Shown one piece after another: positions 22,241 through 34,800 of a stretch of 64,000 nucleotides of DNA (the first letter of the stretch is position 1; the number at the start of each line of letters is the position of its first letter). The notes below the pieces were generated by a model. The model was not told the origin of the DNA. It saw only the letters and a program-made list of their open reading frames with translations, and did no database searches. This DNA is from Kryptolebias marmoratus (Eukaryota > Chordata > Actinopteri > Cyprinodontiformes > Rivulidae), in the NCBI RefSeq assembly GCF_001649575.2, contig NC_051439.1, positions 10,165,234-10,229,233 of the forward strand, written 5' to 3'. The position numbers and the translations under genes were made by a program.

Positions 22241-22475
22241 GTGGGTTTGTGCGTCTGTTAGCAAAATATGTCATGAACCACTGGATGGATTTTAACAAAG
22301 CTATCAGAAGGTAATCTTTGAATGTCCATTTACAACTGATTAACTTCCGGAGTCGACCCAAGTCAAGATGGCCGCCACAGCTAACCAACCTGAGAGCACG
22401 CAAAGATGGCTACAACTCAGTCAGTTTTACAAATAATGACCCAGAATTTGGCGTGGTAGTAGCTGAGAGTCATTC
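22241..22475 (-). repeat. Dispersed repeat family X, copy B (reverse)
   Basis: Reverse orientation: CTGTTAGCAAAATATGTCATG, CCACTGGATGGATTT, AAGATGGCCGCC and GTGGTAGTAGCTGAGAGTCA are the complements of the words seen in the forward copies. Confidence 0.7.
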
Positions 22476-22668
22476 TTTTTTTTTTTTTAACAATGGCAGC
22501 ATATCTAAGAAAAAATAATTATTCGGTTCAGTCAAACTAATCAGCAGAAAATAGCATCCATGTAAAATGGATACAGAAAAAGTTATTTTGTGAGTTTAGG
22601 AGGTGGCTGTAGCTCCAAAATGAGACCAACTATCCTCCGTTTGACCTTAAACTTTAGGTGTTCTTTAC

Positions 22669-22715
22669 TCGTAAGCTGCTTCGGATAAAAGCATCTGCAG
22701 AATGAATGAGACGTA
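22669..22715 (+). repeat. Retroposon-tail-like motif
   Basis: Reads GTAAGCTGCTTCGGATAAAA then GCATCTGCAGAATGAATGAG. This closely resembles the GTCGCTTTGGATAAAAGCGTCTGCTAAATGA tail often seen in fish retroposons, as I remember it. The rest of the element is not recognisable. Confidence 0.5.
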
Positions 22716-23224
22716 ACATATCATTTCTCTCCAGCTGTACTTCATTTGGTACCATTATATGTGCAAAATAAAAGCGCGCCAGAAGGGTCGTACAACAACA
22801 GCAACCCACCTGGGTAAATTCGCACACGAGAACGACACGGTAATTTGGAGAACAAGAATGTAATTTTCCTCTCCTTGAGGTTTTGCTAATGTTCTTTTCC
22901 CCACAACTGGTCTTTTTTTTTCCTGCTTCCTTCCTCTCTGGATTTTGTCCCACCCTTTCTCTCCGTGTGCTCACTGCGGCAGCAAGGGTGAAGTCTGGAG
23001 AAACACCGTGCTAAGGCTGAAGTCAGAGTCAGGTGTGTGAGGGGAAATCCAAAAAAAAAAAAACAACAAAAAAAAAGCTCTTCAGAGGCACACAATAGAT
23101 TTTACAAAGTAAAACAAAAAAAGTCAGTATTAGGGGAAACATTTGTTATGTTAATGGCGTCAAGTAAACCATGTATTCGTGAAGAAATGACTAAAGTAGC
23201 AGCAGTGCTGAAAACTAAAGTAAA

Positions 23225-23555
23225 AGTAGCATTTCTTGAAGGAATGCATATCACCCGCCGCCTTGCATGTCAAAGTTTACATTAAGATCTTGTGTGTGTC
23301 CATTAGTGCTTCAAGTATGAGTTGGGGATGAGTCTCAGCTACTACAACACCAAACTTTAGCTCCATATTGGTCAAAGTTACAAAGCTATAGCCACTTCTG
23401 TGTTTGCTGTCATTTAGCTGCAGTAGCCATCTTGCATCAGTTTGACTCCAAAAGTTAATCAGCTGTAGATGCACCTCCAATGATTACTTCCTGAGAAGTT
23501 CATTCAAATCTGTCAACTGGTTCGTGATATATTTTGCTAACAGACAGCATAAACC
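23225..23555 (+). repeat. Dispersed repeat family X, copy C
   Basis: Carries, in order: GCATTTCTTGAAGGAATGCA; CTCAGCTACTACAACACCAA; GTAGCCATCTTGCAT; AAAGTTAATCAGCTGTAGATG; and GATATATTTTGCTAACAGACAG. It ends about 20 bases from the donor of luzp1 exon 4, on the intron side. Confidence 0.75.
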
Positions 23556-23573
23556 CGAAGTCAGCCTTCCTAC

Positions 23574-23753
23574 CTGTGTTTGCACTGAGTATGATCGGCT
23601 CCAGGACTGCGAGGTAACAGGTGCATGGGGTACGGTTCTTCCCAGGCCTCCTGTTTCCATAGTGGGAGACTGAGAACTCCTGCTTCGGCGAAACATCGGC
23701 TCCTCTGCTTCTTTAGTGTTTGTGACAGAGCTGTTTATCTTACGCATGTACAC
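23574..23753 (-). CDS. luzp1: luzp1 coding exon 4 (residues 980-1039)
   Basis: The acceptor TCTCTGTTCCAG is followed by [20 protein letters not shown] and on to [11 protein letters not shown], and the donor is GTAGGA, phase 0 at both ends. VYMRKINSS may correspond to a VYRQLHNSL segment near the end of human LUZP1, as I recall it. If the donor is not used, 29 repeat-derived residues follow before TAA 23484-23486. Confidence 0.75.
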
Positions 23754-26700
23754 CTGGAACAGAGAGCAACACAAGAAGCAACATGGAGGTTTTTGCTCCT
23801 GATATTTCTGTCTTTTGCATTAGAAAGGCGCTCTCTTTTTCGTCCTCTCACCTCTGCAGGAGATGGCTTGGCTCCCTTCTGCGACGACGTTCTCCCACCG
23901 GCCCCAGCTTCAGTGTTTACAGTTTCCTCGATGTCAATAGTAGTGGCTCGATACGCTCTCCACGTAGTAGCAGCTTCCGCTTCGTCTTCAGAGCCGCCGT
24001 CTGTCAGCGCCCTGGTGTCTGCGCGTCCTCGCCCTGCCTCGTCCACGGACGTGGCCACCCTGTTCCTCCACGTGCTTCTCACCGTCACGTTCCTCGTGTC
24101 CGGTAAACAGTCTTCCTGGGCGTTCTGGTTGTGATGCTGGCCTCTCCAGCTGGTGACCGTGGCCATGCTGCTGCTGCCGCTCTCGAAGCCGGATTCAGCG
24201 TCGTTGAAGTCGGACGAGGTGGAGTCCACGGACTGGAGGCTGAAGCTGCTGCGCTGGCAGCACGCGTGGCTGGCGCTGGTCTCCACCCTGGAAGAGCTGT
24301 GCAGTTTGGACCTTGACGACGTATCGCAGTGGTCGTCTGCGCCGCAGTCCTGATCTTGGCACGAACGCAAGGTGATGTCACTCTTGGGTATCGATATCTC
24401 ATACGGGACAGAAACGCTGCCATGGTGGTCACTGCTGGGGCCTAGCAGTTAGCAAAAATCATAAAACCAACGATCAATAAAGAAACATTTTACTGAGAAC
24501 AGATGTGATTCATAATAACAGAATCCATAGTTTTTGTAATCCCATGATCTGTATTTAAAACTGTAAGAAAATTCGAAAATCCAAAGTCTTATGCATAACA
24601 ACCCTAAAGTAACAATCCTTCATAAAAGTTTATATAGCATTAGTTGATTTATCATTTTAAAGAATTTACATGAATAGAGTTTAAAGCAAATGTTTCTTTG
24701 TGTAAAAATACTTTTAAGGTGGCTTAGAACCAATTAAAGAAAGACATTTGTCATATTTTAATCACAAGAGGGTGTGGATTATGATGCTGGAATAAGTTGA
24801 TAAGATTTTGCTAACTGGAACAATTAAAGAAAATGCAAACAAAATGAGCAGGAACTTTTCCGTTAGTTAATATGTAACGTCTGGGATATTTGTTGTATTT
24901 GGCTGTCAAAAGCAGAAACGGTTGACGGTTCTTTAGTGGAGGTAAGCTTTACGTCGCGGAGGAGGCTAGAGACGTCAAAAATAGAAATTTACTTTGCCTG
25001 ACAGATGGGGAAGACAAAAGATCCAAAGTGCCAGTTTTACGTTTGCAGTCATTATTATGCAAAACTAAGAAGTCGAACTTAAACAGCTGTTGTTTGTATT
25101 GTCAGGACAATAAGCCACTTCAATTCAGAAAAATTCCAAGTTTTACAATCAAAATAGTAATGTCATTCTTTACATAAATCAGTAGGTTGAACTTGAAATC
25201 TTATTTAAAAATATTTTTTTAAAAACCCTATACAATAAACTGATCAATTAATGTGTGTAAATCACAAGATACATTCAGCTACTATTTTATAATAGAATAT
25301 TGACTAAATAAATTTTGGAATTTCATGCAAGTATGACGATGTTAGACTAAAATGGTGATGTGGCATTACTATTTTACAACATTTCTTCTTACTAAGAACA
25401 AATGAAAGCGCTGCTGGGCATGAAAACATATTTTCCTGATATGGTCACAGTATTTGTCCTGAACCGTTTCCTCTTACCTATAAGGATGTTACTAGTAGAC
25501 GTATGGCGCTCTTTGACAGGCATGGGTTCGCTGGACAAGCTGCTGCTGCGGCTGCTTGTCCTGGAGGAGCCAGGGTCGTTGGGGTAGATGGTTATGCTGC
25601 TGGTCATTTTACTAGTGGTGGTAACCACTGGCTTGGTGGAGATCTTGGGTTTGCCGTTCGTGGACAAAGATTCTGAAATCATCACTTCCTTCCTGTCGAT
25701 CTCAACAATGGCGGGCTTGATGACGGCTTTCGACCTCAGCGCCTCTCGTGGGCTGCACACTCGCTGGATCTCGATCCCCGACGGGGTGTGTTGGCCTCCT
25801 TCTGATAATTGCGTCCTACCGTGCAGCTCCTCGTCAAACGAGCTCCTGGAAGAAGAGCCCTCTGAATGCGAGTCATGGACATGAGGGTACCTTGCATACC
25901 TGGAAGGTGCAGTCCTACTGCTTATAGGCGCGCTCGTCTCGGTTACACGCTCTACTTCAGACGGCCTCGAGCTGTTGGACTCCGTTTCAGAAGCAGAAGA
26001 ATGACCATCTGAGCCCTGATCATTGGGAGTGATGTGAGATCTGTAGGCTGTGTACGAACCGTTGGTTTTGGATAAGTTGGGTGCCACAGACGTGGACACA
26101 AATTCCTGAACCTGGTCTACGGATTCCTGATCAGAGGCAGAAGCTGTCTCCTTCTCATGTGCAGAGACACTGTTCATGTTAGTGGAGCTTTCAGGCACTG
26201 CATCAGAGTTATTTGACTCACTATCACTACCTACATATAGTTTAGAAAACCTTTCTCTACTACTTTTAATCTCCCTGTCAGCCTGTTTGTGCCCTGTCCT
26301 TTGTGACTTCTGGTCATTAGCTGCAGGAGGGTAGCGACTCAGAACAGACAACTTTTTAACATCAGTAGACGTTGAGTTTCCTGAGCTGTACATGGCTCCC
26401 CTAGTCTTTTCCTCCGTGACTCGTGCTGTGTCTTGTATTCCATTATCAGATGAAATCGTAGCAGTAGGGGTTTTGGGTGTCCTGAAAGCTCTCCTCGCAG
26501 AATTTGGAGAACTATCCTTGGAGTAGCTCGGGTGTTTGCTCCTCGGTTGGGTTTCTCTCTTGTGCTGAGGGGAGAGGTCCCTGTTCCCCCTGTGTTTGGG
26601 GGAGCTCGGCTCTGAAGCTGCTGCTGCACTTCTAAATTTAGGTTTCTCTTGTCTGAACCCGACAACAATCTCCTCATTCTCAGCTTTACCATTCTCCAAG

Positions 26701-27938
26701 ACCTTAGTGGGACTGTTGGTACTTCTATTGCCGCGTTTATCCAGGTTGCCGATTCCATTTCCTCCAATGCCACCTTTTCCGCACAGCTGCGTCTTTAGCT
26801 GCTCCACCTGCTCGCTCAGCTGCCGAGCTCGATTTCGTTCCACCTGGAACTTCTCGTGAAGTTCCCCGTTTTTGAGCTCAGAGTTCTTCAAATCCTCCTC
26901 CACAATCTCCAACTGTTTAAGGCGGTTCTTCAGCCTCTCTACTTCCTGCGTCAACTCCCTCACTTTGTTGTCTTCCTCCTGCGAGCCCTCAAGGCTGCTG
27001 TTCTTCTTCTTGTCCGATTTGTTGACAATGCTGATGTCATCTGCCAGGTTTAAGGAGTCAATGTTTTTCTTGTACCCGGTCAGTTTACTTGAGAACAATC
27101 CAGAGGTTGACAACTCATCCTCGATTCTTGAACTCATAAAACCTGAACGACTGGGGTCTGCCGACATACCAAGGAATTTCTTTTTTTCTTCTGTCAGCTT
27201 TAGAATGATCTTCTCATCCTCCTTTTGTCTCTCCAATAGCCGTTTGCGCTCACAGACAAAGGCCTGAGTGAACCCCTTCAGTTTCTCAAGCTCCATAGCC
27301 AAAGCCTGCTCTGCTTTTTCCAGCTTTGTCTCAGAACCGTCCACTTCCTTCAATCGCGCCTTGAGCGTTTCCAAATCAGAGGAGAGCTTCTTGGTCAGGT
27401 TCTTCTCCTCATTGAGGCTAAGGCAGAGCTGGCTACAATCAGACTTGCTTTTAGCGAAAGCTTCTTCCAGTTTCTCCAGTTCAGCCATCCTCCGCTGCAG
27501 ACGTTCGATCTCTGCCTTTAGCTCCCTTGTGAGATTTTCCTCTTCTTCCAGTTTCTCTCTAACTGTGCGACATAGGTCCTCAGCTTTGCGTACCTCTTCA
27601 TCTTTACCCTGGATCTTCAAGAGACGCTTCCTCAGGGACTCCACGTCACCAAGAAGTGACGAGTTGCTGCCCTCTGCCTGGATGACCTTGTCCTATAAAA
27701 GGGGAGAGTTTAATAATGCCTCCATGTCCTGTATTTTAGATACAATCAGTGGACTTCTCTGAAATACACAAACAAAACAAAAAGTCAGAAGTCAACAACA
27801 ACTAACCTGCAAGTCAAGCAGCTCATCTTCGGACTTCTGCAGCTTGTTGGTCGCTTCTTCCAGTTCATCCAGTCTTCTGCCGAGACTCTGTAGCTTGTGC
27901 CTTAAGTGGCGGTGTGTCATGTCTTTATGTTCAGACAT
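23574..27938 (-). CDS. luzp1: Leucine zipper protein 1, four supported coding exons
   Basis: LUZP1 is a large coiled-coil protein reported at actin filaments, centrosomes and the base of cilia. Exons 27807-27938, 25478-27692, 23852-24441 and 23574-23753 join in frame into 1,039 residues. Residues 1-44 begin [20 protein letters not shown]. Coiled coil 1 covers about 10-225, with dense Leu heptads and [20 protein letters not shown]. Coiled coil 2 covers about 284-348. The rest is Ser-rich and disordered, with blocks I recall from the human protein: [45 protein letters not shown] and RHTSTSNI. The stop codon is not in these exons. Reading through the exon 4 donor would end at 23484 after 29 further residues inside a repeat. 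Splicing onward to 18647 is the alternative. Confidence 0.93.
23852..24441 (-). CDS. luzp1: luzp1 coding exon 3 (residues 783-979)
   Basis: The acceptor is TTTTTGCTAACTGCTAG. The exon starts [20 protein letters not shown] and SDITLRS, resembling an FELSIHKHDITL block of the mammalian protein. [11 protein letters not shown] also matches a conserved block. The donor is GAG followed by GTGAGA, phase 0. The exon is GC-rich, and the long ORF on the opposite strand is its shadow. Confidence 0.88.
24442..25477 (-). other. luzp1: luzp1 intron between exons 2 and 3
   Basis: About 1 kb of AT-rich DNA without recognised repeat or coding content. Confidence 0.8.
25478..27692 (-). CDS. luzp1: luzp1 coding exon 2, the large exon (residues 45-782)
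   Basis: A 2,215-base exon. The acceptor TTTTATAG is followed by [20 protein letters not shown], and the donor is ATAG followed by GTAAGA, phase 1. It holds most of both coiled coils and the Ser-rich central region. Continuing past the donor gives a short unrelated tail and a stop, so the donor is needed. A single very large internal exon is characteristic of this gene. Confidence 0.95.
27807..27938 (-). CDS. luzp1: luzp1 coding exon 1 (residues 1-44)
   Basis: ATG at 27936-27938. It encodes [20 protein letters not shown] and [20 protein letters not shown], matching the family N-terminal coiled coil ([20 protein letters not shown] in mammals, as I recall). The donor is CAG followed by GTTAGT, phase 0. 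Confidence 0.93.
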
Positions 27939-28154
27939 GGCTATGAAGTTCTTTGTAAAGGATCACTAGGGTTTGTTCGGTTATCCAGATTATTTAATAA
28001 CAGAGTGTTTGGGGTTCCACATCTGTGTGACAGTGGCTGTAAGTCTTAAAAGGGTTTTTTTTCTCTTTGCCGTTTGTCTTGTCGTGTTCTTCCAGATGCC
28101 TCTTTAAGTCTTCAAAGTTTCCTCGGAGTGGTGTTTAGCAGACAAATCTGTCAT
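27939..28154 (-). other. luzp1: luzp1 5' untranslated part of the first coding exon
   Basis: On the minus strand a strong acceptor (CTCTTTCCCTCCTACAG) precedes 28154. The first coding exon therefore begins with about 216 bases of leader, and at least one non-coding exon must lie upstream. Confidence 0.65.
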
Positions 28155-28544
28155 CTGTAGGAGGGAAAGAGGAAACAACACTTAGTCATCCCTGGTTTGT
28201 GAATGACAATAATTTGCATTCTCAAAAGTAGCTGTGTGAGCAAAGCAAATGAGTCAAATGAAACATGAAACGATCTCGCAAATAGGTAAGAGCCTCCCAT
28301 AGAAAAATTCCTGCAGTGATTTATAGGTTTCGGATGACAAGTTATTTAACAATGATGGTGTCAAATTATTGGCTTACAGCAAGCAAACCAAGCAACAAAA
28401 TGAAGAAACCACTATATAGACAGGTTTTAAAACCTGCAAAGGTGTCAGTGATTAACACCTTAAAAGAGAAGAGGTGAGCAAACAATTAAAAAAAAGAATC
28501 TTGTAGCCTTGTGACTGGATAACTAGTACTTGTTTTTTGCTAGG

Positions 28545-28905
28545 GAGCATAAATATTGGATTCTAGAGCAACGTCAAAAGGTTCCAGATTTATTCTGTTC
28601 CAGGGTGATGGGTGGCTCGAGGTACAAGGAGCAGCAGATGAAGTGATGAGGAGTTCCTACTATACATCCCAGTGGGGGCAGTGTTATGGGCTGGGGGTTG
28701 ATTGCTCCTGCTGGAAACGCCTAGGTTTAGCACCATGATAGAAGCCAGCCGACAACCTGAATGTACTAAATGACCAACAATAGATCAGCTCTTTCTTAAT
28801 GACACAAGTCTTGTCCAGATGCCAAAATTCTGCAAGCTCAAATTATAAACAAGTGGTTCATTCATGAATATAAACATGTATTTGTTCATGGGGAAGGTAT
28901 GAGTC
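28545..28905 (+). mobile_element. Decayed Tc1/mariner transposase fragment
   Basis: The plus strand encodes degraded pieces in order: GDGWLEVQGAADEVMRSSYY, SQWGQCYGLGVDCSCWKRLG, ADNLNVLNDQQ and a QNSASSNYKQVVHS-like end. These align with the middle of a fish Tc1-type transposase (a GR.RVRREADEVM ... GGSAMIWGCCSWSGLGSA ... DYLNILNDQV pattern as I remember it). Stops interrupt the frame and no terminal repeats are visible, so it is a fossil. It is a different subfamily from the copy in kdm1a. Confidence 0.7.
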
Positions 28906-29005
28906 AATGTAACAATCAAGCTTGCACACAGAGGGAATCTCTCCAGTTTTTGTCATTGAGCCACCTTCCTGTACTGTATTTCACCTTGCCTGACCTTCAA
29001 AGGAT

Positions 29006-29055
29006 CTGTGTGTGTGTGTGTGTGTGTTTGTGTGTGTATGTGTGGGGTGGGGGGG
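29006..29055. repeat. GT microsatellite followed by a G-run
   Basis: (GT)n with a few interruptions, then a G-rich tract. Confidence 0.95.
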
Positions 29056-32000
29056 GGGATACATCTCCTTCTCGTGTATGTATGTGGATGGGGGTTTCAG
29101 AATAGCTGACCGGGCTCGCAAAAACAGACCCACATGCTTTGTCGTCTCCCTGCTCTTGGATCCCACATCGATCCCTGCTTGTTTGCCTGCTTCTGCTGAC
29201 AGCAGCACATCTCAATCACTCTTACCCTCCTCCACTGCAACACCAGCCCGTCACAACAGCGCTGCAGCGTTTATAGTCCCCCGGGATGGTAGTAATGATA
29301 AACATAAACCCCTGACAGAGATGGTTAGCTCCCACCATCATGAATGATGATCAAACAATTAAGCAAGTCACACAATTGCTACCAATATGGGGTATTTTGG
29401 TCTCTGTGTTTTTTCTCAGTAGTCAGTATAATTATGTAGGGGGAGGGTTACCGTCATTATAGTCTGTTAGTTCCCATCTATAAGCCCAGTATGGTGCACA
29501 GATCATTAGCACACTGCTGCCTGTCAGCAAGGTCACCATATATCCAACACTTGTGTCTCATACATGATTCAGATGGTGGGCTTCCAATTCCTGTCATCCC
29601 CTTCCCCCAACATTCATCTGAGCTTCTCACACCGACCACTAAGGGTGCAAAGAAAAAAATATATATATCGACCTAAGGGTAGGACACATCTGGACTACTT
29701 ATCGACCCCCCCAACCCCACCCCACCCAAACACCAGGCTCCACACTACACCATGTCTCCTCTTACTTCTGCTTTACAGGCTTGTGTTCTTCTAAATCGGC
29801 AAACCATAACATAAAAAAGGACAATTTTCTTTTCCATTTTAAAGACTTCCACCGATGCAGTAAATCTACATGTACATACGTGTAGACGGTATACAAAACC
29901 TTACAACGTGTCATTATGGTTTACTTCGAGGCAGAATAAGATTTACTACAGTTTCATTTGGTGTGTGAAGACAAAAGCTGTCTTCCCACAATTTATTAAG
30001 TGTCTTATTGAAAATAAACAAGAGCAATATGCCTTGAAAGTCAATGCATCAAAGATAACTTTATGACAAAATATACGGAGGATTCAAAGGACTCAGATGT
30101 AGTGTTTAATCATGTTTTTCCTTTCATGAGGTCTGGTGGTTTGGTAATCTCAGTGAGTACAACACATCAAGGAAATAAAGTACATGGACTGAGGGGGTGG
30201 GGTTAAGGGGGGAGAGACTAACAGAGAAGGCAACATGTCTCAAAGCCCAAGTGAGTTGTAGCCATTTTCTGTTGTCCAAAACTGCCCCAACTGATTTTCT
30301 TCTAGACTACTAAATATACAATTCAAATTATGAAGTATCCATCAAAATATGGTGCAAAATATTTCAGTTTAGTTCTTTAAAAGAGCTTAAGGCTACAAAA
30401 TGTAGCTCAGGTCATTTTAAACTTGTGTATCTGAGTTATTCTAGGCAGTAAAATAGCCAGAAATTGTCCCAGTTTGGTAATTCTACTGTCTTCATCTGCA
30501 ATTAAAGAACCTTCCAGTTCTGGTTGTATAATACAGTAGCTTTAACACATCTGAAATTATCCTAAAGTATGATTTTGATCCCCACAACACATCTCAGTTG
30601 AGTCTTGTTCTGGTTATTAATGGCGATTTGCTAGGTCCAGTTACTCCCGTCTCCCTGCCTCCTTTTTGCCCCCTCGTTCTTTTATTTCTTTGCCAGTGTT
30701 CTGCCACCCCTCCCTCATCGTTTCCCTTCCATCTCTCTCAGGCACGCACGGCAGTTCAGCCAAGTGTGCGCTTTTGAAGGGTGGCAGTGCATGCAAAGTG
30801 ACTCTGGCAAGGGCTGGCCATTGCCGGACCAATCAACATACCTGATTTCACTTACGCCAGGCCCAGAGCCTCATTAGCTAAAACCAGGGCCAGAAAGGAG
30901 AAAGTTAGGAGGACAGAGGGGTGAGATGAAATGAAGGAGAGGGAACAGGTGAAAGAAAAGTAAATCAAGCCACTGCTGGTCAGTGGTATATTTGGTTTAA
31001 GATGACCAAGTCTTTTTGGTCCAAAGTTGAAACATGGATGATTATATCAGAAAGGCTCTCTTCTTGTATCAATTGTCACAAAATATCAAAATGAGACATA
31101 GCTGTTTGTCTGACAAGCTGGAGAAGGGCAAACGGAGACAAAAAACCAGAGCTGAAACAAGGATGCTGAGGCATTTTAAATTTAATTCAAACTGAGTTTT
31201 ATTCCCCTGTTCTGCACTTTAACAATTATGAAAATCCCAGGAGAAGGAGAGGGAAGGTGGATTTAATTCAACAGATTCTGCTTATTTGTTTCTGACCACT
31301 TTGATTTAGTTGTCTTTTGTGTTGTAAACCTGTGGAAGTAGAACCAGACGGCCGCTGCCACGTCCAGTTCCAACCAGGCCTGCTTGATAAGGGCAATGTT
31401 CCAAAATCACGATTATATTTTTGAGATTGCAACTGTTTATCATGATTACTGCCAGACATCTTCAGACCTGCGCTGCAGCCCTGGAAATTTGTTTTTTTTT
31501 CCTGCAGGGCCGAATGCCTGAATATAAATGCCGACATCGTACCGAGCAGCTAACTCAGAGTTAACACTTGCCACGTTCAGCTATTAAAACAGCGAGAGCT
31601 AATTTTTCCACACATACAAGGAGACTAACATGGCTTTATCTTCATTGTCTTGAGTTCCGTTGCTGAAACTTTTCCACCAGAAGACACAAACGAGGGTTAA
31701 AATCATGCACCATATTATTAAGGCTTTAGCCATTTTCTTCCTCGAGAACATCTTGCTCTTTTCATTTAAAAAAAAGTAAAGGGAAGGGAAAGAAAATTCT
31801 CCCCTCTGTTGCACTTGACGTTAAGTTGGGTTTGAAGCTCTTCTGCTTCATAAACAGTAGTTAATAAAGGGCCACAGTCCAATCACAATGCCCCAACCAC
31901 ATCTTCTTATAGGAGGTTGTTGCCAGTTGGAGTAAGTGTGACAAATACTGTGTACTTGTTCATGAACGTTTATGTGTGCGGACGGACAACTGCAGTGGAT

Positions 32001-34475
32001 GGATGCTGGCGCAGCAGTGGAAGCCACAAGATGGTGGAGACCTGATTCTTGGCCGGCACATTTCTGTTTTTCCAAGAAAAAAAGAAAACCTGCATCCCAT
32101 AATGGTCGGTTTGCCGTTTCCTGTGCTGTCATGTTACTTTTGTGCTCGGTTTCTTTCACTTTCTTAGTTTAGCACTGCTTCTGGAAAAACTGTAGGATGA
32201 ATGGCTGTGTTCGATTTTCTAAAAAAATAAAATACAATAAAAAAGATGATCAATTTCTTGGGAGTGTGCTCAACTGGAAGGAGTCTAACTTCCTTACCTG
32301 GATTTCTTTGGGAGATTTTAATAAAATGGTAACTTACAGTTGAAACACTGAAATATGGCGACATAGTGGGTAAACAAAATGTCATTTCTTTTAGAAAAGA
32401 AGCTTCCTTTATGGGAAAAGACTTAGAAGTAAACCACATAACCACCATAACAACAAGGAGTTGTGTTCTTGTCACTCACTCAGCGTGGACACTTTGTTCC
32501 ATTTCATTTTGGATTTCCAGCCATTTGTAAACTGTCTAGACTCACTAGTTTTACATTACAACTTCTTTGCCACCTATAAGGAAAAATAAAGAGGAGGAAA
32601 AGACGAGAGAGACAAGAGAAAAATCAGATTTGTACACATTTGTACAGAAGGTGGATGAGTTTGTGTTTAACTAAGACCAGTTAGTAAAAGTATACCCCGA
32701 TACACTTTTAGCCAAATGGCAATCCAAGTTTATGTTTAGACAAGTGACACACATTTACAGATTTATTTTGACACCACTCTCCTTCCGGTCTTTTCTAGGT
32801 CTCTTCTCTCCTTCCCTGTCCTCTCCTGACTGTCGAGCTGCTTGATGGACTTAACACCAACACTGTTACTTGTGCAGATGGGCATGATGGAAAAGAGACA
32901 CAAAAAAAACTGAGGATTGAGATGAGAAATGGCAAAAAAGTTTTGATGAGAGGGTAAGACAGATGTGGCAGGGTGTATGAAGAAGGAGAAGAAAAAGTAA
33001 AAAATAAGCAGCAGAGTTACAGCCTTTGACCTGTTGGCTTTTGTTTGATGCACAGAAGCTTTGGATTCTCTTTATACATCCTGATTGAACACTTTGAAGA
33101 GCTTCAATCAAATTCAAAGCCCCATGAGACTGTTGGCTCTGCTCCTAATCTTATCTTAGAGGCTGAACAGTAAATTAAAGCATGTTCTTTTGGCAGAAAT
33201 CTGTAGCACATGAAGGATTACAGCTACAAGTCCCTGCTGCTTCTGCTGCTATAAAGAAGCAAAGGAAGGATATTAGATGCTCTACTAAAAGGAGCAGCCC
33301 CACCAAAATACCAGCCAGTGAGTATCCAGTTTGTAGCCCAGGAGCTCCCATTCAGTTCAAATGTCACACGAAGGCAGGCAGGGAGGACTCAAAGTCACGC
33401 TCAATACCAGGATGAATAACAAACACAGAAAGGTCTGCTTCCAAATCAGGATTTGACAGATCCAATTTTGTTTATAGAAGTATCTGATGAGCACGGAAGG
33501 CTGAAATATCAGCCATGGTTAGATATAATTCATAATACATACAACGCATGACAGTCAGACCACAGAGCAGAACTGTTCGACATTACAGCAGAAAACTAAA
33601 GGCGTTTATATCTCAAATACTAGACACCATAAAAGGAAACTTACTGTATCCTAACCACAAACAACAAAAGCAGTTCTATTTTTTTTTTTTCTTTGTCATA
33701 CCTGCCTTAAAAGTGAAATTGCTGGTTTCTAGAAGTGTCCTGTTGTTTTATTGCATGTCTCTGGTCTACATGTCGATATGTCTAAGACATAAGTACATCC
33801 TGAGTGACTTACTATCAGCTCTTGATGAGATTTTATCTTGGAGGAAAAATACCACAATCCAAAGTTCTTCATAGTCCAGGTTTTTGACTCATAAAAACAA
33901 ACTTCCACTAAAAGAATGGGTGGAAAATGTTGCTAAATGCAATCAATCTCTAGAATTCTGGCAGAAGACTCCAAAATTCAACACACTTTCTCCTCAAATG
34001 ATTTACCCCGAATTCGAGTAAAGCATCTGCAAAAATCCAATTTCTGAAGAGGTTATAAACAGCCAACTTTCACAAGCTTGTCCCAGTGTGAGCTGGTCTC
34101 AGACAAGTTTGGCCTTACTTTTGTTTTTAATGCAAACACTCAGATTTACGTCCCATGTGACATGCCATCAGGTTCCCATGAAATGCTTCCTACCTTCTAA
34201 TCCACCATGTCCTATGCAGAGTGTTGTCCTCTGTGTCTGAGGTCAGAGGTCACTGACACTATAAACAAGTAAAACACTCAACAAGAAAAACTGTGGCAAA
34301 CAGGGAGGGGGGGGGGGGAGTGTTGATAAGGGGAACAAATTTCTACTGTGGTTAAGGCAGAAACAAACCGAGCTAAAACTTGGTAGAGTTTCAAAAATGA
34401 TCCATTTTTCTTCTTAAATCCAGCAGTTATTCAACAGACCAGAAAAAATAAATATCCCAAAATGTGAAAAATACT

Positions 34476-34800
34476 GGAGCGGCAGTGGTTAGAGTGGTCT
34501 CCTCCCAGCAAAAAGGTTGCAGGATCACCTCCTCATCTTTCTGGGTGGAGTTTACATGCTTTCACCATGCACGGGTGGGTTTACTCAAGGTACTCCGGTT
34601 TCCTCCCACAGACCAAAAACATGCATGTTCGGTTAATTGGCAACTCTAAAGCGTGAGTGGCTGTCTTGTTTCTCTCTCTATGTGTCCCTGTGATGGACTT
34701 GCGACCTGTCCAGGGTATCCCTCGCCTCTCGAACAGTGCCTGCTGGAGATGGCCGACCCGGAAAGGAGAAGCAGGTAGAGAGAATGGATGGCTGGATGAA
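34476..34800 (+). repeat. tRNA-like retroposon (SINE-type), copy 1
   Basis: Starts with GGCAGTGGTTAGAGTGGTC, which resembles a tRNA A-box region. It continues with GTGGAGTTTACATGCT, TTTCCTCCCACAGACCAAAA, CATGC, TTAATTGGCAACTCTAA and CCTGTCCAGGGTATCCCTCG, and ends GAATGGATGGCTGGATGAA. This order is that of a very common fish interspersed repeat. The name of the family is not certain. Confidence 0.7.

Larger units (their letters stand above)
18648..23573 (-). other. luzp1: Probable last intron of luzp1
   Basis: About 4.9 kb lying between exon 4 and the candidate terminal exon. It contains an assembly gap at 19349-19482 flanked by a possible open frame, family X copies B and most of C, and a fish retroposon-tail motif near 22669-22715. 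The remainder shows no gene. Confidence 0.45.

Noticed and set aside
23625..24353. Plus-strand ORFs over luzp1 exons 3 and 4
   Set aside because: They mirror the minus-strand exons, which have matching splice sites and family motifs.
26596..27762. Plus-strand Ser/Phe-rich ORFs of 87-164 codons
   Set aside because: Antisense of the luzp1 coiled coil: Glu/Lys/Leu codons read backwards give Phe/Ser/Leu-rich strings.
28899..29347. ORFs rich in Val/Cys or Thr/His over 29.0 kb
   Set aside because: Translations of the GT microsatellite.
34476..34500. Possible tRNA gene
   Set aside because: Only an A-box-like start is present within a SINE-type repeat. No cloverleaf can be drawn.
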